64,000 nucleotides of DNA from JAJPKK01 sp963747835 (lineage in GTDB: Bacteria; Pseudomonadota; Alphaproteobacteria; Rhizobiales; Xanthobacteraceae). The notes beneath the pieces were generated by a model. That model saw only the letters and a list, made by a program, of their open reading frames with translations, was not told the DNA's origin and searched no databases. This document shows positions 1-10,200 of the stretch, one piece after another. The translations under genes and the position numbers were made by a program. Each line of letters begins with the position of its first letter. The first letter of the stretch is position 1. The stretch covers positions 248,001-312,000 of the forward strand of contig CAVVGO010000001.1 of the NCBI GenBank assembly GCA_963747835.1. The letters run 5' to 3'.

Positions 1-1
1 T

Positions 2-1381
2 ACCGATGAGGTGCGCCTGCCGCTTGTGGGGCTGCGATTCCCCCCTAGCGACCTCGCGACGAGCCTGGGCCAGCAGACCTTGATCTTTGAAGCGGTTCTA
101 CAGGCGATGCGTAGCGTGCCGGACGCATCCGGTGCTCGGGCCGGGGTGATCATCGGCATGGGCTGCGACGCCGACGCGGCGCGTCCGGGGCTGCGCTGGG
201 GGCTACAGCCGTTGGTGGCGAACAGCGGCCTCGCGACCACGGACTTAGCGCGACTCCTCGATTCTGTGAGCGTGCGACGGAACGGCGAAATCATCATGGG
301 CGGGATGCCCAACCTGCCAGCGAACCGACTGAACGTGCAAAACGACTGGCAGGGCATGGGCTTCACCGTATCGAGCGAGGAGCTTTCCGGCCTCGTCGCG
401 CTGCGGGTAGCCTGCCAGGCACTGGCGTCGGGCGAACTCGATTTCGCTGTTGCCGGGGCGGTCGATCTGTCCTGCGAGGCGGTGCACGGCGCGGCGCTTG
501 CGGCTGTCGCGCCGGATGCGCCGCGCATTCCGGCGGACGCCGCGGTCGCAATCGCACTCAAGCGGCTTGGCGACGCGGAGCGTGCCGGCGACACCATTCT
601 TGCGACGTTCACGGCGGACGGGGGGGCCGGGCTTGTCACGCCTGTTGAACCGTCGCCGTCGAGTTCGCCGATCTTCGGACACGCGCATGCGGCGTCGGGC
701 CTCCTGGATTGTGTCGCCTTCCTGCTCCGCGCCAGCGCCGGGGGGCATATCCTAGACCGCCCGGGCCCAGCGTGTGGAGGCACGCGGCACTTCACCGCGC
801 GCAGCTTCACCGGAGCGAGCGAAACCGTCATGTTCAATACGATCACGGCAGCGCCGGGTTTCGGCGCGGTGGCGTCGGCGCCAATTCTCGCCGCATATGC
901 GGCGGACACGCGCGAAGAGCTCGTCGCGCGGCTCGCTGCCGGAGAGTTCACCACCGAGGGCCGGTTCCGGCTGGCGATCTGCGCCTCCAACGAAATGGAC
1001 TTCGCGCGACGGCGTCGGACGGCGCTTGCCGCGTTGGCGCAAGGCGAGGATTTGCGGGCGCCCGGCCTGGTCAGCGGCATGGGGGCGAGCAACGGAGAGG
1101 TCGCGCTCGTCTTTCCAAGTATAGGGAGTTGGTATGCCGGAATGGCCGAGCCGATCCTCGCCGCATTCCCGGATGTGGTGGACCGTCTGCAAAAGCATGG
1201 CAAATTTCCCCGATCCTTCGGCGCCCGGTTTGGCGCGCCGGACGACCCGGGTGTGCGCATCGAGACCACGACGCATTATGCGGCACTGACGACCTCAATC
1301 GCACAAGATGTACTGGGCCTTAATGTTGATGCCGCCTTGGGCCTCTCGCTCGGCGAGTTCGACCATGTGTTCCGTGCTTGA
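2..1381 (+). CDS. Pfa-like polyunsaturated fatty acid/polyketide synthase, N-terminal piece (CLF-like ketosynthase and start of acyltransferase)
   Basis: The reading frame is already open at the left edge, so the gene begins outside the window; the GTG at 11 is not a convincing start. The first ~350 residues resemble the second half of a ketosynthase, but where a catalytic ketosynthase has a TACSS-type cysteine motif this one reads VSSEELSG (about 370-395). That fits the non-catalytic chain-length-factor (CLF) domain that follows the true ketosynthase in PfaC-type enzymes. A malonyl/acyl-transferase domain follows, with the nucleophile motif GLSLGE at about 1340-1357. The frame stops at 1379-1381 directly after that motif, while the rest of the acyltransferase continues in the next frame. 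Seen: motifs and frame break. Known: PfaC has KS-CLF-DH-DH, and myxobacterial Pfa3-type proteins insert an AT after the CLF. Inferred: the upstream, unseen part carries the active ketosynthase. Confidence 0.8.
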   Translation, partial: TDEVRLPLVGLRFPPSDLATSLGQQTLIFEAVLQAMRSVPDASGARAGVIIGMGCDADAARPGLRWGLQPLVANSGLATTDLARLLDSVSVRRNGEIIMGGMPNLPANRLNVQNDWQGMGFTVSSEELSGLVALRVACQALASGELDFAVAGAVDLSCEAVHGAALAAVAPDAPRIPADAAVAIALKRLGDAERAGDTILATFTADGGAGLVTPVEPSPSSSPIFGHAHAASGLLDCVAFLLRASAGGHILDRPGPACGGTRHFTARSFTGASETVMFNTITAAPGFGAVASAPILAAYAADTREELVARLAAGEFTTEGRFRLAICASNEMDFARRRRTALAALAQGEDLRAPGLVSGMGASNGEVALVFPSIGSWYAGMAEPILAAFPDVVDRLQKHGKFPRSFGARFGAPDDPGVRIETTTHYAALTTSIAQDVLGLNVDAALGLSLGEFDHVFRA

Positions 1382-4300
1382 TGTTTGGCCTGAGCCCGAA
1401 CCTATATTCGAAAACTTTATACGAAGCGGCGTTTTGCAGCAGATGGGCGCGCCCCATCCGGCGGTGGCCCAAGCGTGGGGCCTGCCGCCGGGCAGCTTCG
1501 TCGACTGGGAGGATTGGCAGGTCTTCGCGCCGGTTGAAGAGGTCAAGGCGGCACTCACCGGGCTCAATCGTGTCGGTTTGGCGATTATCGTTACCGAGGA
1601 CGAATGCACGATCGCGGGCGAGGGCGCATCTTGTCGCGCCGCGGTCGAGCGCCTCGGCACGAGGCAGGCGTTTCGGATCGGCTCTGGGTTCGCGGCGCAC
1701 CGCCCGGATGTATTGTCGATGGCGGACGGCTATCGCGCGTCGCAAACCGCGCCGTGCAATGACCACATATCCCAACGCCTCTACTTCTCGGATTGCACGT
1801 TGTTGCGCCCGTCGCCTGAGGCCATAGGCGGTGCGTTGGCCGCCTCGATAATCGGGTCTATCGATTTTCGCCAGACTGTGCATCGCGCCCTTGCCGACGG
1901 CGTACGCGTCTTCGTCGAGGTCGGCCCACGCCGAGCGCTTACCGCGGCAATCGGCAAAATCGGTCAAAGCTGGATGTCCCGCACCGGTCAGCCGCATGGC
2001 GACAGCGACGTCCTGGCCGTGGCATTCGATCAACGAGGCCGCACGCTCACTGCGATAGCCGAGGCCGTGGTCGAACTCTACGCTCGCGGCGTTGCGGTGG
2101 ACATCGGCGCTCTCGCCGCACGCTTGGCGCGACTGCGGGGCACGCCGCCGCGCCGTGCGGAAGCGCAGATTCGCCAACTCGTCCTACCGATCATTCGTGA
2201 ACCCGCGGAGATATCCTTGGCCCTTATGCCCACCCATGCCGCCACAGTCACCGCCGAGATCGAAGCGGAGCGCGGTGCGATGACGTCCGCGCGGTCCGCA
2301 ATGCCGCTGCCGCCACGCCAACGCCGCGCCGTCGCGGCAGGGGCCGCTGTGGGCTTCGACGATCGAGCGATCGCGCCGCCGCTCGCTCAACTCGCCGCCG
2401 TTGTGTCGGCATCGGCCCTAGCGGGGCAACCGTCGCTGGCGGGGCACCCTGGGTCCGAGCGGGTTGAAGTGCCAGCATCCCAACGCATGCTTGCCAGGGC
2501 CGGGCGAGCCAGGGGCGCGCAACCGTTCCCCGCACTGCCGCCGGAGGGGCTGACGCTCGACCGAAGGCAGCTTGAGACCGTCGCCTCGTCACGCATTTCG
2601 CAGGTATTCGGGCCGATGTTCGAGGTGCAGGACGGCTTCCGTCGTCAGTGCCGTATGCCGATGCCGCCGCTGCTGTTGGCCGATCGCGTCACCGGCATCG
2701 CGGGCGAACCCGGCTCGATGGCGCGCGGTACGATCTGGACCGAGACCGATATCGATCCGCAGGCTTGGTACGTTTTCCGACAGCGCATGCCGGTTGGAGT
2801 GGTCATTGAGGCGGGACAGGCCGACCTCCTGCTCATCTCGTGGCTCGGCTGCGATTTTCTCAATCGCGACGAGCGTGTTTACCGTTTGCTCGGCTGCGAG
2901 ATCACATTCCATACAGCGGACCTACCGCGCGCCGGAGAGACGGTGCGGTTCGAGATCCACGTTGATGGTCATGCGCAGACCGGCGACACCCGGTTGTTCT
3001 TCTTCCGCAGCGATGCGCGTGTCGGCGAGCGAATGATCAGTTCGGTGCGCAGCGGACAGGCGGGCTTCTTCACCGACGAGGAACTCGCCAACAGCGCCGG
3101 CGTGCTTTGGGAGGCTGCGGACGATAAGCCGCTCGCCGACGCGCGGCTCGACCCGTTCCCGCGCGTCACCGCAAAGCGCCACTTTGGCAGGGCCGAAATT
3201 GCGGCGTTTACGGCCGGCGATCCCTATGGCTGTTTTGGTGCGGGCTTCGAGCGCGCCGCCGCGCACATCCGTACGCCGTCCATCCCGTCGGGCCGGATGT
3301 GCCTGATCGACCGCGTGGTTGAGTTCGACCCGCAGGGCGGGCCGTGGGGCCGCGGCTATATGTGTGCCGAGGCCGACGTCCCGACGGATGCCTGGTTTTA
3401 CAAGGGCCACTTCCTCAACGATCCCTGTATGCCCGGCACGCTGATGCTGGAGGCGGCGGCGCAGGTCATGAGCTTCTTCATGGCGGCGGTCGGCCTCACA
3501 ATCGAGCGCGATGGCTGGGTTTTCGCGCCGGCGACGAATGAAGCGTTTAAATTCATCTGCCGCGGACAGGTGATTCCCGACCGCCCGCATCTCGTGACCT
3601 ACGAGATGTTCGTGGAGGAGGTGATCATCGACCACACACCGCGTGTCTACGCGGCGCTGTTAGTGCGCAGCGACAGATTTAAGGTGTTCCTGTGCCGCCG
3701 CTTCGGTATGAAATTGGTGCCGGATTGGCCGCTCGAGGAGCGCCCGGAATTTCTCGCCATAAATCCGACGAAGCACATCGTGTCTTCAACCGGAGATGTG
3801 CCGGGCGATTACGGGGCTTTGCTGGCGTCCGCGTGGGGCCGTCCGTCGGATACGTTTGGAAGCAGTTTTCGGAAGTTCGACGGGCCAATGCGGGTGCCGC
3901 GCCTGCCTGCGCCGCCCTATCATTGCGTGACACGCATCGTTTCGTTGGACGCCCCGCCGGGTGTTGCGACCATCGGTGGGCGTCTCGTCAGCGAGTATTT
4001 GCCACCGGCGGAGGCTTGGTATTTCGCAGAGAACGATCGATCGGTGATGCCGATCGCGGTGCTGGCCGAAGTGGTGCTTCAGCCCTGCGGATGGCTGGCA
4101 AACTACATGGGATTCGCAAGCGAAGGCGACCTTCTGTTCCGCAATCTCGACGGCATGTCGGTCAATGTACATGCCGAGGTGACACCCAAGACCGGGCTCT
4201 TGACCCTCGAAATAGTGCACACCCGCAATGCGACGGCCGGGTCGATGACGCTCGTGTTCTACGATATTGTGTGTCGCGCCGGCGCGACAGTCGTGGTGAC

Positions 4301-5681
4301 GCTGTCGGCTGGATTCGGCTTGTTCCGGCCGGAGGCGCTCAAGGCTCAGAAGGGCCTGCCGACACCTCCGCAACGCCGCACCGCGATCGAAGCGCCGAGC
4401 GAAGTGCACATTCCGCTGTCGAATAGCCGACCTTGGGTCGGCAGTTCCGGCGCGCGTTTGCCCTCCAAATCTCTCCTGATGGTGGACGAAGTCACGGGTT
4501 TCTGGCCAGAGGGAGGCCGTTGCGGGTTTGGCCGTATCCGCGGGCGGCAGACGATTGCGCCCGGCGCTTGGTACTTCAAGGCACATTTCTTCCAGGATCC
4601 CGTGCAGCCGGGTTCGCTCGGACTGGAAGCGATGATGCAGCTTGCCCGTGTGGCAATCTCGCTCAAGGAGTTAGATCGCGACCTGCGCAACCCGGAATTC
4701 GAGATACCAGCATTTGGCCGTCCATTTCAGTGGAAGTTCCGGGGGCAGATCACTCAGGAAGATGGCGAGGTTGTCACCGAGGTCGATATCATTGCAGTTG
4801 CCCCGGAGGCGGATGGCCTGCTTGTCACCATCGAAGGAAGTATCTGGGTAGGCGGCGTACGGGTCTACGAGATGACTGACGTCGGAATCCGTCTGCGAGC
4901 GAAAGCTGCGGCCGATCGGAATCATTTTGCTCTCCATGTCAGCATGGCGGCAATGCCGTGGCTCATTGACCATCGTCCCGATCAATCGATTGCGGTCGCC
5001 TTTCCGATGATGGGTATGGCCGAATGGCTCAGCCGCGAAGGCGGTCGCGCCGCGGGCCGACGCGCGGCGGTCCGACGGCTCGAAATCCGGAAGTGGATCG
5101 GGATCGGCGAAGCGGAGATCGAAATTGAGGCTAGGCCGTCGCGCTTCAACGCCGATAAGGGACGCGTTGACCTTTTTGTCGCGGGCGCCCTGATCGGAGA
5201 CGGCGAAATCGATGTCACCCTTTTGCCTGACGCCCCTGAAGCTTGGACGCTGGACCCTGAGATGACGCCGGTGCCAACGGTCTACGGCCCGAAAAGGATG
5301 TTCCATGGTCCTGCCTTTCAAGTGGCACGCGATGTTCGGCTATCGGCCGTGCAGAGCGTGTTTTACATCGACATCGCCACGGCGCTGACCCGTTCGCCGA
5401 CCATCTTGTTTGACGGCCTCTGTCATGGCTTTCCGCACTACCGCCCCGAGATTTGGTTCCCGGCAGCGGCCGGGTACGAAACCATACCGTATCGCCTTGA
5501 CTATTTTCATGTGTTCGGCGAATTCCCGTCCAGCGGGCTCCTTGAGGTCGTGACGCGCCGATTGGATATGCCGACGCCGCGAACCGTCCGCTTCGACGCG
5601 CAAGTCCGCAACTCCGATAGGCGAACGCTTGCCGAGTACAGGATGGTCCTTGCGGTAGTGGATCGGCGTAAGGAGTCCTAA
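1359..5681 (+). CDS. Pfa-like synthase, C-terminal piece (rest of acyltransferase, four hotdog-type dehydratase modules, PKS-DH-like end)
   Basis: This continues the previous entry after a one-base frameshift near 1358; dropping one base gives GE-STM-CSVLDVWPEPEP, the expected continuation of an acyltransferase domain. After a proline/alanine-rich linker (about 2200-2560) come hotdog-fold segments. The one at ~2790-3090 is degenerate. The one at ~3300-3650 is FabA-like, with FYKGHF and MPGTLMLEA. The one at ~4000-4330 is again degenerate. The one at ~4440-4800 has YFKAHF and QPGSLGLEA. The last ~200 residues carry MFHGPAFQ, typical of a polyketide-synthase product-template/dehydratase domain. 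Pfa synthases use such FabA-like pairs to place cis double bonds in long polyunsaturated chains. No acyl-carrier, ketoreductase, enoylreductase or AGPAT domain is visible here; these would have to be encoded to the left. Confident for the family, not for the product. Confidence 0.82.
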   Translation, partial: STMCSVLDVWPEPEPIFENFIRSGVLQQMGAPHPAVAQAWGLPPGSFVDWEDWQVFAPVEEVKAALTGLNRVGLAIIVTEDECTIAGEGASCRAAVERLGTRQAFRIGSGFAAHRPDVLSMADGYRASQTAPCNDHISQRLYFSDCTLLRPSPEAIGGALAASIIGSIDFRQTVHRALADGVRVFVEVGPRRALTAAIGKIGQSWMSRTGQPHGDSDVLAVAFDQRGRTLTAIAEAVVELYARGVAVDIGALAARLARLRGTPPRRAEAQIRQLVLPIIREPAEISLALMPTHAATVTAEIEAERGAMTSARSAMPLPPRQRRAVAAGAAVGFDDRAIAPPLAQLAAVVSASALAGQPSLAGHPGSERVEVPASQRMLARAGRARGAQPFPALPPEGLTLDRRQLETVASSRISQVFGPMFEVQDGFRRQCRMPMPPLLLADRVTGIAGEPGSMARGTIWTETDIDPQAWYVFRQRMPVGVVIEAGQADLLLISWLGCDFLNRDERVYRLLGCEITFHTADLPRAGETVRFEIHVDGHAQTGDTRLFFFRSDARVGERMISSVRSGQAGFFTDEELANSAGVLWEAADDKPLADARLDPFPRVTAKRHFGRAEIAAFTAGDPYGCFGAGFERAAAHIRTPSIPSGRMCLIDRVVEFDPQGGPWGRGYMCAEADVPTDAWFYKGHFLNDPCMPGTLMLEAAAQVMSFFMAAVGLTIERDGWVFAPATNEAFKFICRGQVIPDRPHLVTYEMFVEEVIIDHTPRVYAALLVRSDRFKVFLCRRFGMKLVPDWPLEERPEFLAINPTKHIVSSTGDVPGDYGALLASAWGRPSDTFGSSFRKFDGPMRVPRLPAPPYHCVTRIVSLDAPPGVATIGGRLVSEYLPPAEAWYFAENDRSVMPIAVLAEVVLQPCGWLANYMGFASEGDLLFRNLDGMSVNVHAEVTPKTGLLTLEIVHTRNATAGSMTLVFYDIVCRAGATVVVTLSAGFGLFRPEALKAQKGLPTPPQRRTAIEAPSEVHIPLSNSRPWVGSSGARLPSKSLLMVDEVTGFWPEGGRCGFGRIRGRQTIAPGAWYFKAHFFQDPVQPGSLGLEAMMQLARVAISLKELDRDLRNPEFEIPAFGRPFQWKFRGQITQEDGEVVTEVDIIAVAPEADGLLVTIEGSIWVGGVRVYEMTDVGIRLRAKAAADRNHFALHVSMAAMPWLIDHRPDQSIAVAFPMMGMAEWLSREGGRAAGRRAAVRRLEIRKWIGIGEAEIEIEARPSRFNADKGRVDLFVAGALIGDGEIDVTLLPDAPEAWTLDPEMTPVPTVYGPKRMFHGPAFQVARDVRLSAVQSVFYIDIATALTRSPTILFDGLCHGFPHYRPEIWFPAAAGYETIPYRLDYFHVFGEFPSSGLLEVVTRRLDMPTPRTVRFDAQVRNSDRRTLAEYRMVLAVVDRRKES

Positions 5682-5747
5682 CGAAATCATTCTCGTTTGC
5701 CGCCGGGCGCCCTCGGAGGTCGCGGCAGCACGTTGGAGACGGACATC

Positions 5748-7151
5748 ATGACGGCCATGGAGCCCGTAGGAGACATTCCAGCTCTCGCCGTGCCACGTCC
5801 GCATCCCGGCCGCACGTCATTCATGCAGCGTCTGCGTGGGCTGCGAGACAATGTCCTCGCCACCTATCCGGAGGAGGCGCTCGAACGCGGATATGTAAAA
5901 TGGAGGCGGGCGCCGTGGTGGTCCGAGTTGATGGTCGGAGATCCCGCCGGGATCAAGCACATCTTGCTCGACAATCGCGCCAATTACACCAAGTCCGTTT
6001 TGTTTCGATCTCTATTGGAACCGGCGTTGGGAAACGGATTGCTGACGAGCGAAGGCGATGTTTGGCGTCGCCACCGCAGGATCGTGGCGCCCTCCTTCGA
6101 TCGCCGCAGCATTCTTGCCTGCGCGCCGATCATGACCGATGCAAGCGAGCAAATGGCCGCCGGGTGGGACACCCTTGGCCCGGATTCCAAAGTCGATGTC
6201 GCGCGGGCGATGATGTGTCTCACATTGACGATCATCTTCAAAACCATGTTTTCCTCGGATGCCGAAGCCATGGCCGACATCGTCGAACACGGCTTTGGTC
6301 GGTACCAGTCCGAGGTGATGCCGACCATTTTGGATTATGTCGGGCTTCCTGACTGGATCGGCCATCGCGCGCGCCAAAAGACCGCTCGGCGCACACTTGG
6401 CGAATACGACGCCGCGGCTCGACGCCTCATCGTCGAACGGTCGGCACTTGCCGCGGACGGTCCGAATGACCTGCTGGCGCGGCTGATCGCGGCACGCGAC
6501 GAGGAGACCGGACAGGGTATGACGGCCCAGGAGGTGCGCGATCAGGTCGCGACGATCTTCGTAGCCGGTCACGAGACGACCGCGCTAGTCCTCACCTGGG
6601 CCTGGTATCTTCTGTCTCAGCATCCGACTTGGGAAGCGCAGCTGCACGCCGAGCTCGCCGACGTGCTTGGCGGCAACACGCCGACGCACCAGGATATTGA
6701 TCGGCTTGTGTTAACCCGAATGGTCATCGAGGAGACGATGCGGCTCTACCCGCCGGTGCACTCTCTCTTGCTCCAGGCTATCGCGGATGACGAGGTCGGT
6801 GGCCACCGGGTGCCGAAGGGGGCGCGCATCCGTATCAGTCCGTGGGTTGTCCATCGCCATACGTTGCTGTGGGATCATCCCGAACGGTTTGATCCGTTGC
6901 GCTTTTCCCCCGAGCGCAGTGCCGGACGGCCGCGCTTCGCTTATATACCCTTCAGCGGCGGCCCGCGCGTCTGCGTCGGTGCAGCGTTCGCCATGGCGGA
7001 GGCGGTCCTGGTGCTCGCGACCCTGGCGCAGCGATACCGGTTGCGCCTCGCGCCGGGTAGTCCGGTCGAAGTTCAGAGTCTCCTCACGCTGAAGCCGCGT
7101 TACGGCATGCAGATGATCCTTGAACGGCGCGTCACGCCGACACGAATTTAG
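5748..7151 (+). CDS. Cytochrome P450
   Basis: A 467-residue cytochrome P450, normal length for a soluble bacterial enzyme. Seen: I-helix oxygen-binding motif AGHETT near residue 273, the ExxR motif EETMR near 328 and the haem-ligand loop FSGGPRVCVG near 402-411, in the usual order. The ATG at 5748 is chosen because GGAG lies nine bases upstream; an upstream in-frame codon at 5697 lacks such a site. It starts 66 bases after the Pfa-like gene on the same strand, so the two are probably one transcript. The likely role is hydroxylation or epoxidation of the chain made by the neighbouring synthase (inference). The electron donor partners are not in the window. Confidence 0.93.
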   Translation: MTAMEPVGDIPALAVPRPHPGRTSFMQRLRGLRDNVLATYPEEALERGYVKWRRAPWWSELMVGDPAGIKHILLDNRANYTKSVLFRSLLEPALGNGLLTSEGDVWRRHRRIVAPSFDRRSILACAPIMTDASEQMAAGWDTLGPDSKVDVARAMMCLTLTIIFKTMFSSDAEAMADIVEHGFGRYQSEVMPTILDYVGLPDWIGHRARQKTARRTLGEYDAAARRLIVERSALAADGPNDLLARLIAARDEETGQGMTAQEVRDQVATIFVAGHETTALVLTWAWYLLSQHPTWEAQLHAELADVLGGNTPTHQDIDRLVLTRMVIEETMRLYPPVHSLLLQAIADDEVGGHRVPKGARIRISPWVVHRHTLLWDHPERFDPLRFSPERSAGRPRFAYIPFSGGPRVCVGAAFAMAEAVLVLATLAQRYRLRLAPGSPVEVQSLLTLKPRYGMQMILERRVTPTRI

Positions 7152-7157
7152 GTACAG

Positions 7158-7216
7158 TTGATATGCCGCCGTGTCGTTGTTCAGGATTTGAGCGGTGCGC
7201 CGCATTGCACCGTTTG
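7158..7216 (+). pseudogene. Relic of a second condensation domain
   Basis: Just after the P450 stop, one frame reads RRVVVQDLSGAPH. This matches RRRIVVQDLTGAPH in the condensation domain of the large minus-strand gene (near 11800-11835). The DNA match is about 80 % over some 50 bases by eye, in inverted orientation. After about 20 codons the similarity ends and the frame has no further recognisable content. It is best read as the remaining edge of a duplicated condensation-domain gene that once followed the P450, later deleted or rearranged. Confidence 0.55.
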
Positions 7217-7284
7217 TCATCGGATTGGCCTTGCCGACGACACGGCGCGGGTCACGGAGGACGGACTTCGCCGTGGCGAAGGCA

Positions 7285-10200
7285 TCACGCCGCCGCCCCG
7301 AGTCGCCACGGGCCGTAGCCTGCCTTTTCGAGGTAGCTGAGATAGCGGCGTATCAGCGCGGCATCGACCGGCGGGGGCGTCACGCCCGCTTCCGCCGCCA
7401 GGCGCAACGTTCGCTCGGTTGCGATGCCGGGCCTGAAGGCCAGCAGCTCGAGCATGGTGAGCCCGCTGCGGCCGCGTCTCGCGGTCAGGAGCGGCACCAC
7501 GGCGGCGGCCGGGTGGTCCGGTTCGGCGTGCGCGACGGCGGCTACGCGCTCCACCCATTCTTTGTACGGGACACGCGCCAGACCGAAGCCCATGCCGGTG
7601 ACCCTGGCGACGAACTCGTCGAAGGACATGGGCGATGGGTGAACGAGGTGATGGGTGAGGCCTTGAGCGCGCTCGCTCAGCGAAAGTGCCACCATTGCCG
7701 AGGCCACGAAGTCGACTGGGGTGAGGTCGACCGTCGCCGCGATCGCCGGTAGGCTTGCCGCGGCACCCGTTGCGGCGAGCAGGCGCGTGAACGCGTCGCC
7801 GACCGCCCAATAGCCGGTGCGGCTGTCGCCCGTGATATTGCCCGGCCGATAAACGCTCACCTCAAGGCCGCGATCGCGCGCCGTGCGGATCAGCCGCTCG
7901 GACGTCCACTTGGCCTGCGTATAGCCATAGAGCGCATCCTCGCAGGTCTCCGGCAATTCGTCTTCACTCACCAAGGGCACGCCGAGGAGCGTTTCGGTCA
8001 TGAACACCGCGACGGTGGAGACATAATGCAGCGTCTTTCGCCGACCTTGCGCCGCGAGCATCAGCGCCTGGCGCGTGCCCTCGACGATGGAGGCGCGCAG
8101 ATCCGCATAGGAAGCCACGAAGCTGACCTTCGCGGCGTTATGATACACTGCGTCGAGTTTCTCGGCGAAATCGTGGAAGCGGTCGAGGTCCATTCCGAAC
8201 AGCGGCGCCTCGATGTCGCCGGCCACGGCGCGGAGGCGTCCGCCTACCGCGGCCGCCGCATCGGGCAAGCCCGCCTGCATGAGGGAGACGTGCAGGCGCT
8301 GCGCTGCCGCGACATCGTTCTCGCCGCGCACGAGGCAATGAATGTCGGCTTTGGTACGGCCGAGGAGTTCCGCCGCGATACGTCCGCCGAGAAAGCCGGT
8401 GGCGCCGGTGAGGAAGATGTTTTCGGCGAGCCTCGCGGGCGGCCGTCGCTGCGCAAGCAGGAGCGGCACATCGTGGCGCAGCAAGACAAGATCGCGTGCA
8501 ATGAGGGCCGTTGCGGGCGCAACCGGATCGACTGCCAGCCCCGCCCCGCCCTCCGGGCCGCGCGCGAGCGCGACGGCGATGTCTTGAAGCGTGCGATCCG
8601 GCGCGAACGCGGCAAAGTCCGCAACAACGCCGGTGCGTGCCTCCAGCGCCGCCATCACACGCACGATCTGGATCGAATCGAGCGCATGTTCGGCTAGGCG
8701 ATCCTGGGGGCGTGGGGTAAGGCCACTCGCCTCGCCGATCAGGCTCGTCAGGGTTTCAAGTACCAAGTCGGCCTGCGAGGCGCCGTCGAATGGCGCCGCC
8801 ATCGCGTGGCTTTCGTCAGGCATGCGGCGCTGCCGCGCCGGCGAGAGACCCGCCCATGGTTCGGGCTTTGCGCGCCGCGCAAGGTTGTCGCCGTCAGAGA
8901 ATTCTGTCGCGATCTCCTGCCAAATCCAGGGCGCAACCGTCGGAACGCGGGGATCGCCGACCACCGTGCCGGCCTCCACGTCCATCTCGGATTCGTAGGC
9001 CGAGACATCCTGTTCCGCCTGATGCGGGTCAAAGACGAGCTGCGCCGCGCCCAAAGCCGGCAGAACAACCGCGCCGGCTGCCGTATTAGGGAATGCGGCG
9101 CCTGACAGTCCGGCCAAAAAGCGCCGTGCTGGAAGGTTGCGCGCCGTCGTGCGCCACAGCACGCGCAAGTTCGACAGTCCGCGATCACGCGCGAAGGCGC
9201 CGAGCGTGCGTACCATGTAGGCTTCGAGACCGCGCCCCAGGACGCGGCAACTCATCAGGAACGTATCGACCTCAAGATCGCCGCCGTTTTCACGTCCGCA
9301 CACGAGCCCGACGACGCCATAGGCGCCGAAGCGGTCCGTCAGGTCGAAGGCCCGCACGATGACCGCGGGATCTGCCAACAGGGCTGCGATCTCGGCATCG
9401 CTGCGCGGCGCCGGCGCCGCGTTGAACTGGTTCGTGCGCTGCGTCATCTGGGCGAGGCGCGCGATCAGCGGGGCGTTGGGCGCAATATCGCGCACGATGA
9501 GGTCGAGACCGGCAATGAAGGCAGCGTAGTCGTCCGCCGCTTCGCGCTGCGCCGTCCGCTGTGTCTCCTGCTGGTACATGCGCGTGCGCGCCGTATCCTC
9601 TGCCGTCACCGTGGAGCGATCGAGCGGCCACAGCGCCTCGCTGAAACGTGTAAGCGTGGCAGGATCGGTGGGGCATAAGAGACCCGTTACGGCCGGCGCA
9701 TGCGCCGCGACCTCGGCGATCTCGACGGGATTGTCATCAAGGAAGACGAAGCTGTCGAGCCCGAGCGACAGTTCGCGGGCAAGCGCCCGGATGTTGTGCG
9801 ACTTGGGCAGCCAGTTCACCTTTATGGCGGTAATGTCGTCGAGCGACAGCGCCATGTCTCGCCGCTCGGCGAAAACACGCCTCACATCTGCCTCTTCGTT
9901 TTTCGAACATAGGCAAATGAGAAGCCCCGCGCGGCTTGCCTGCTTCAGGCGCCGTTGCAGCGCCAGGTGCGCCGGCTCGATCACGATGGCTTCGACGCCG
10001 TCTTCGCCGACGACGCCCCTCCACAGGGTGTTGTCGCAATCGACCGCTACGACCTTGAAGGGGCGGCGCAGGCGCTCGTGCACTCCGCGCATCGCCATGA
10101 CCGCAAGATCGGCGAACACCGCGTCCGGATAGGGCACGTGGGCAAGCCGGTCCCCGGCCGCATCCCACCAGGCCGAACGGTTCATCGCACTGAGGTGATC

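Noticed and set aside
245..2177. Long minus-strand open frames under the Pfa-like synthase
   Set aside because: They are arginine-rich shadows of a high-GC coding strand, and the plus strand has clear domain motifs.
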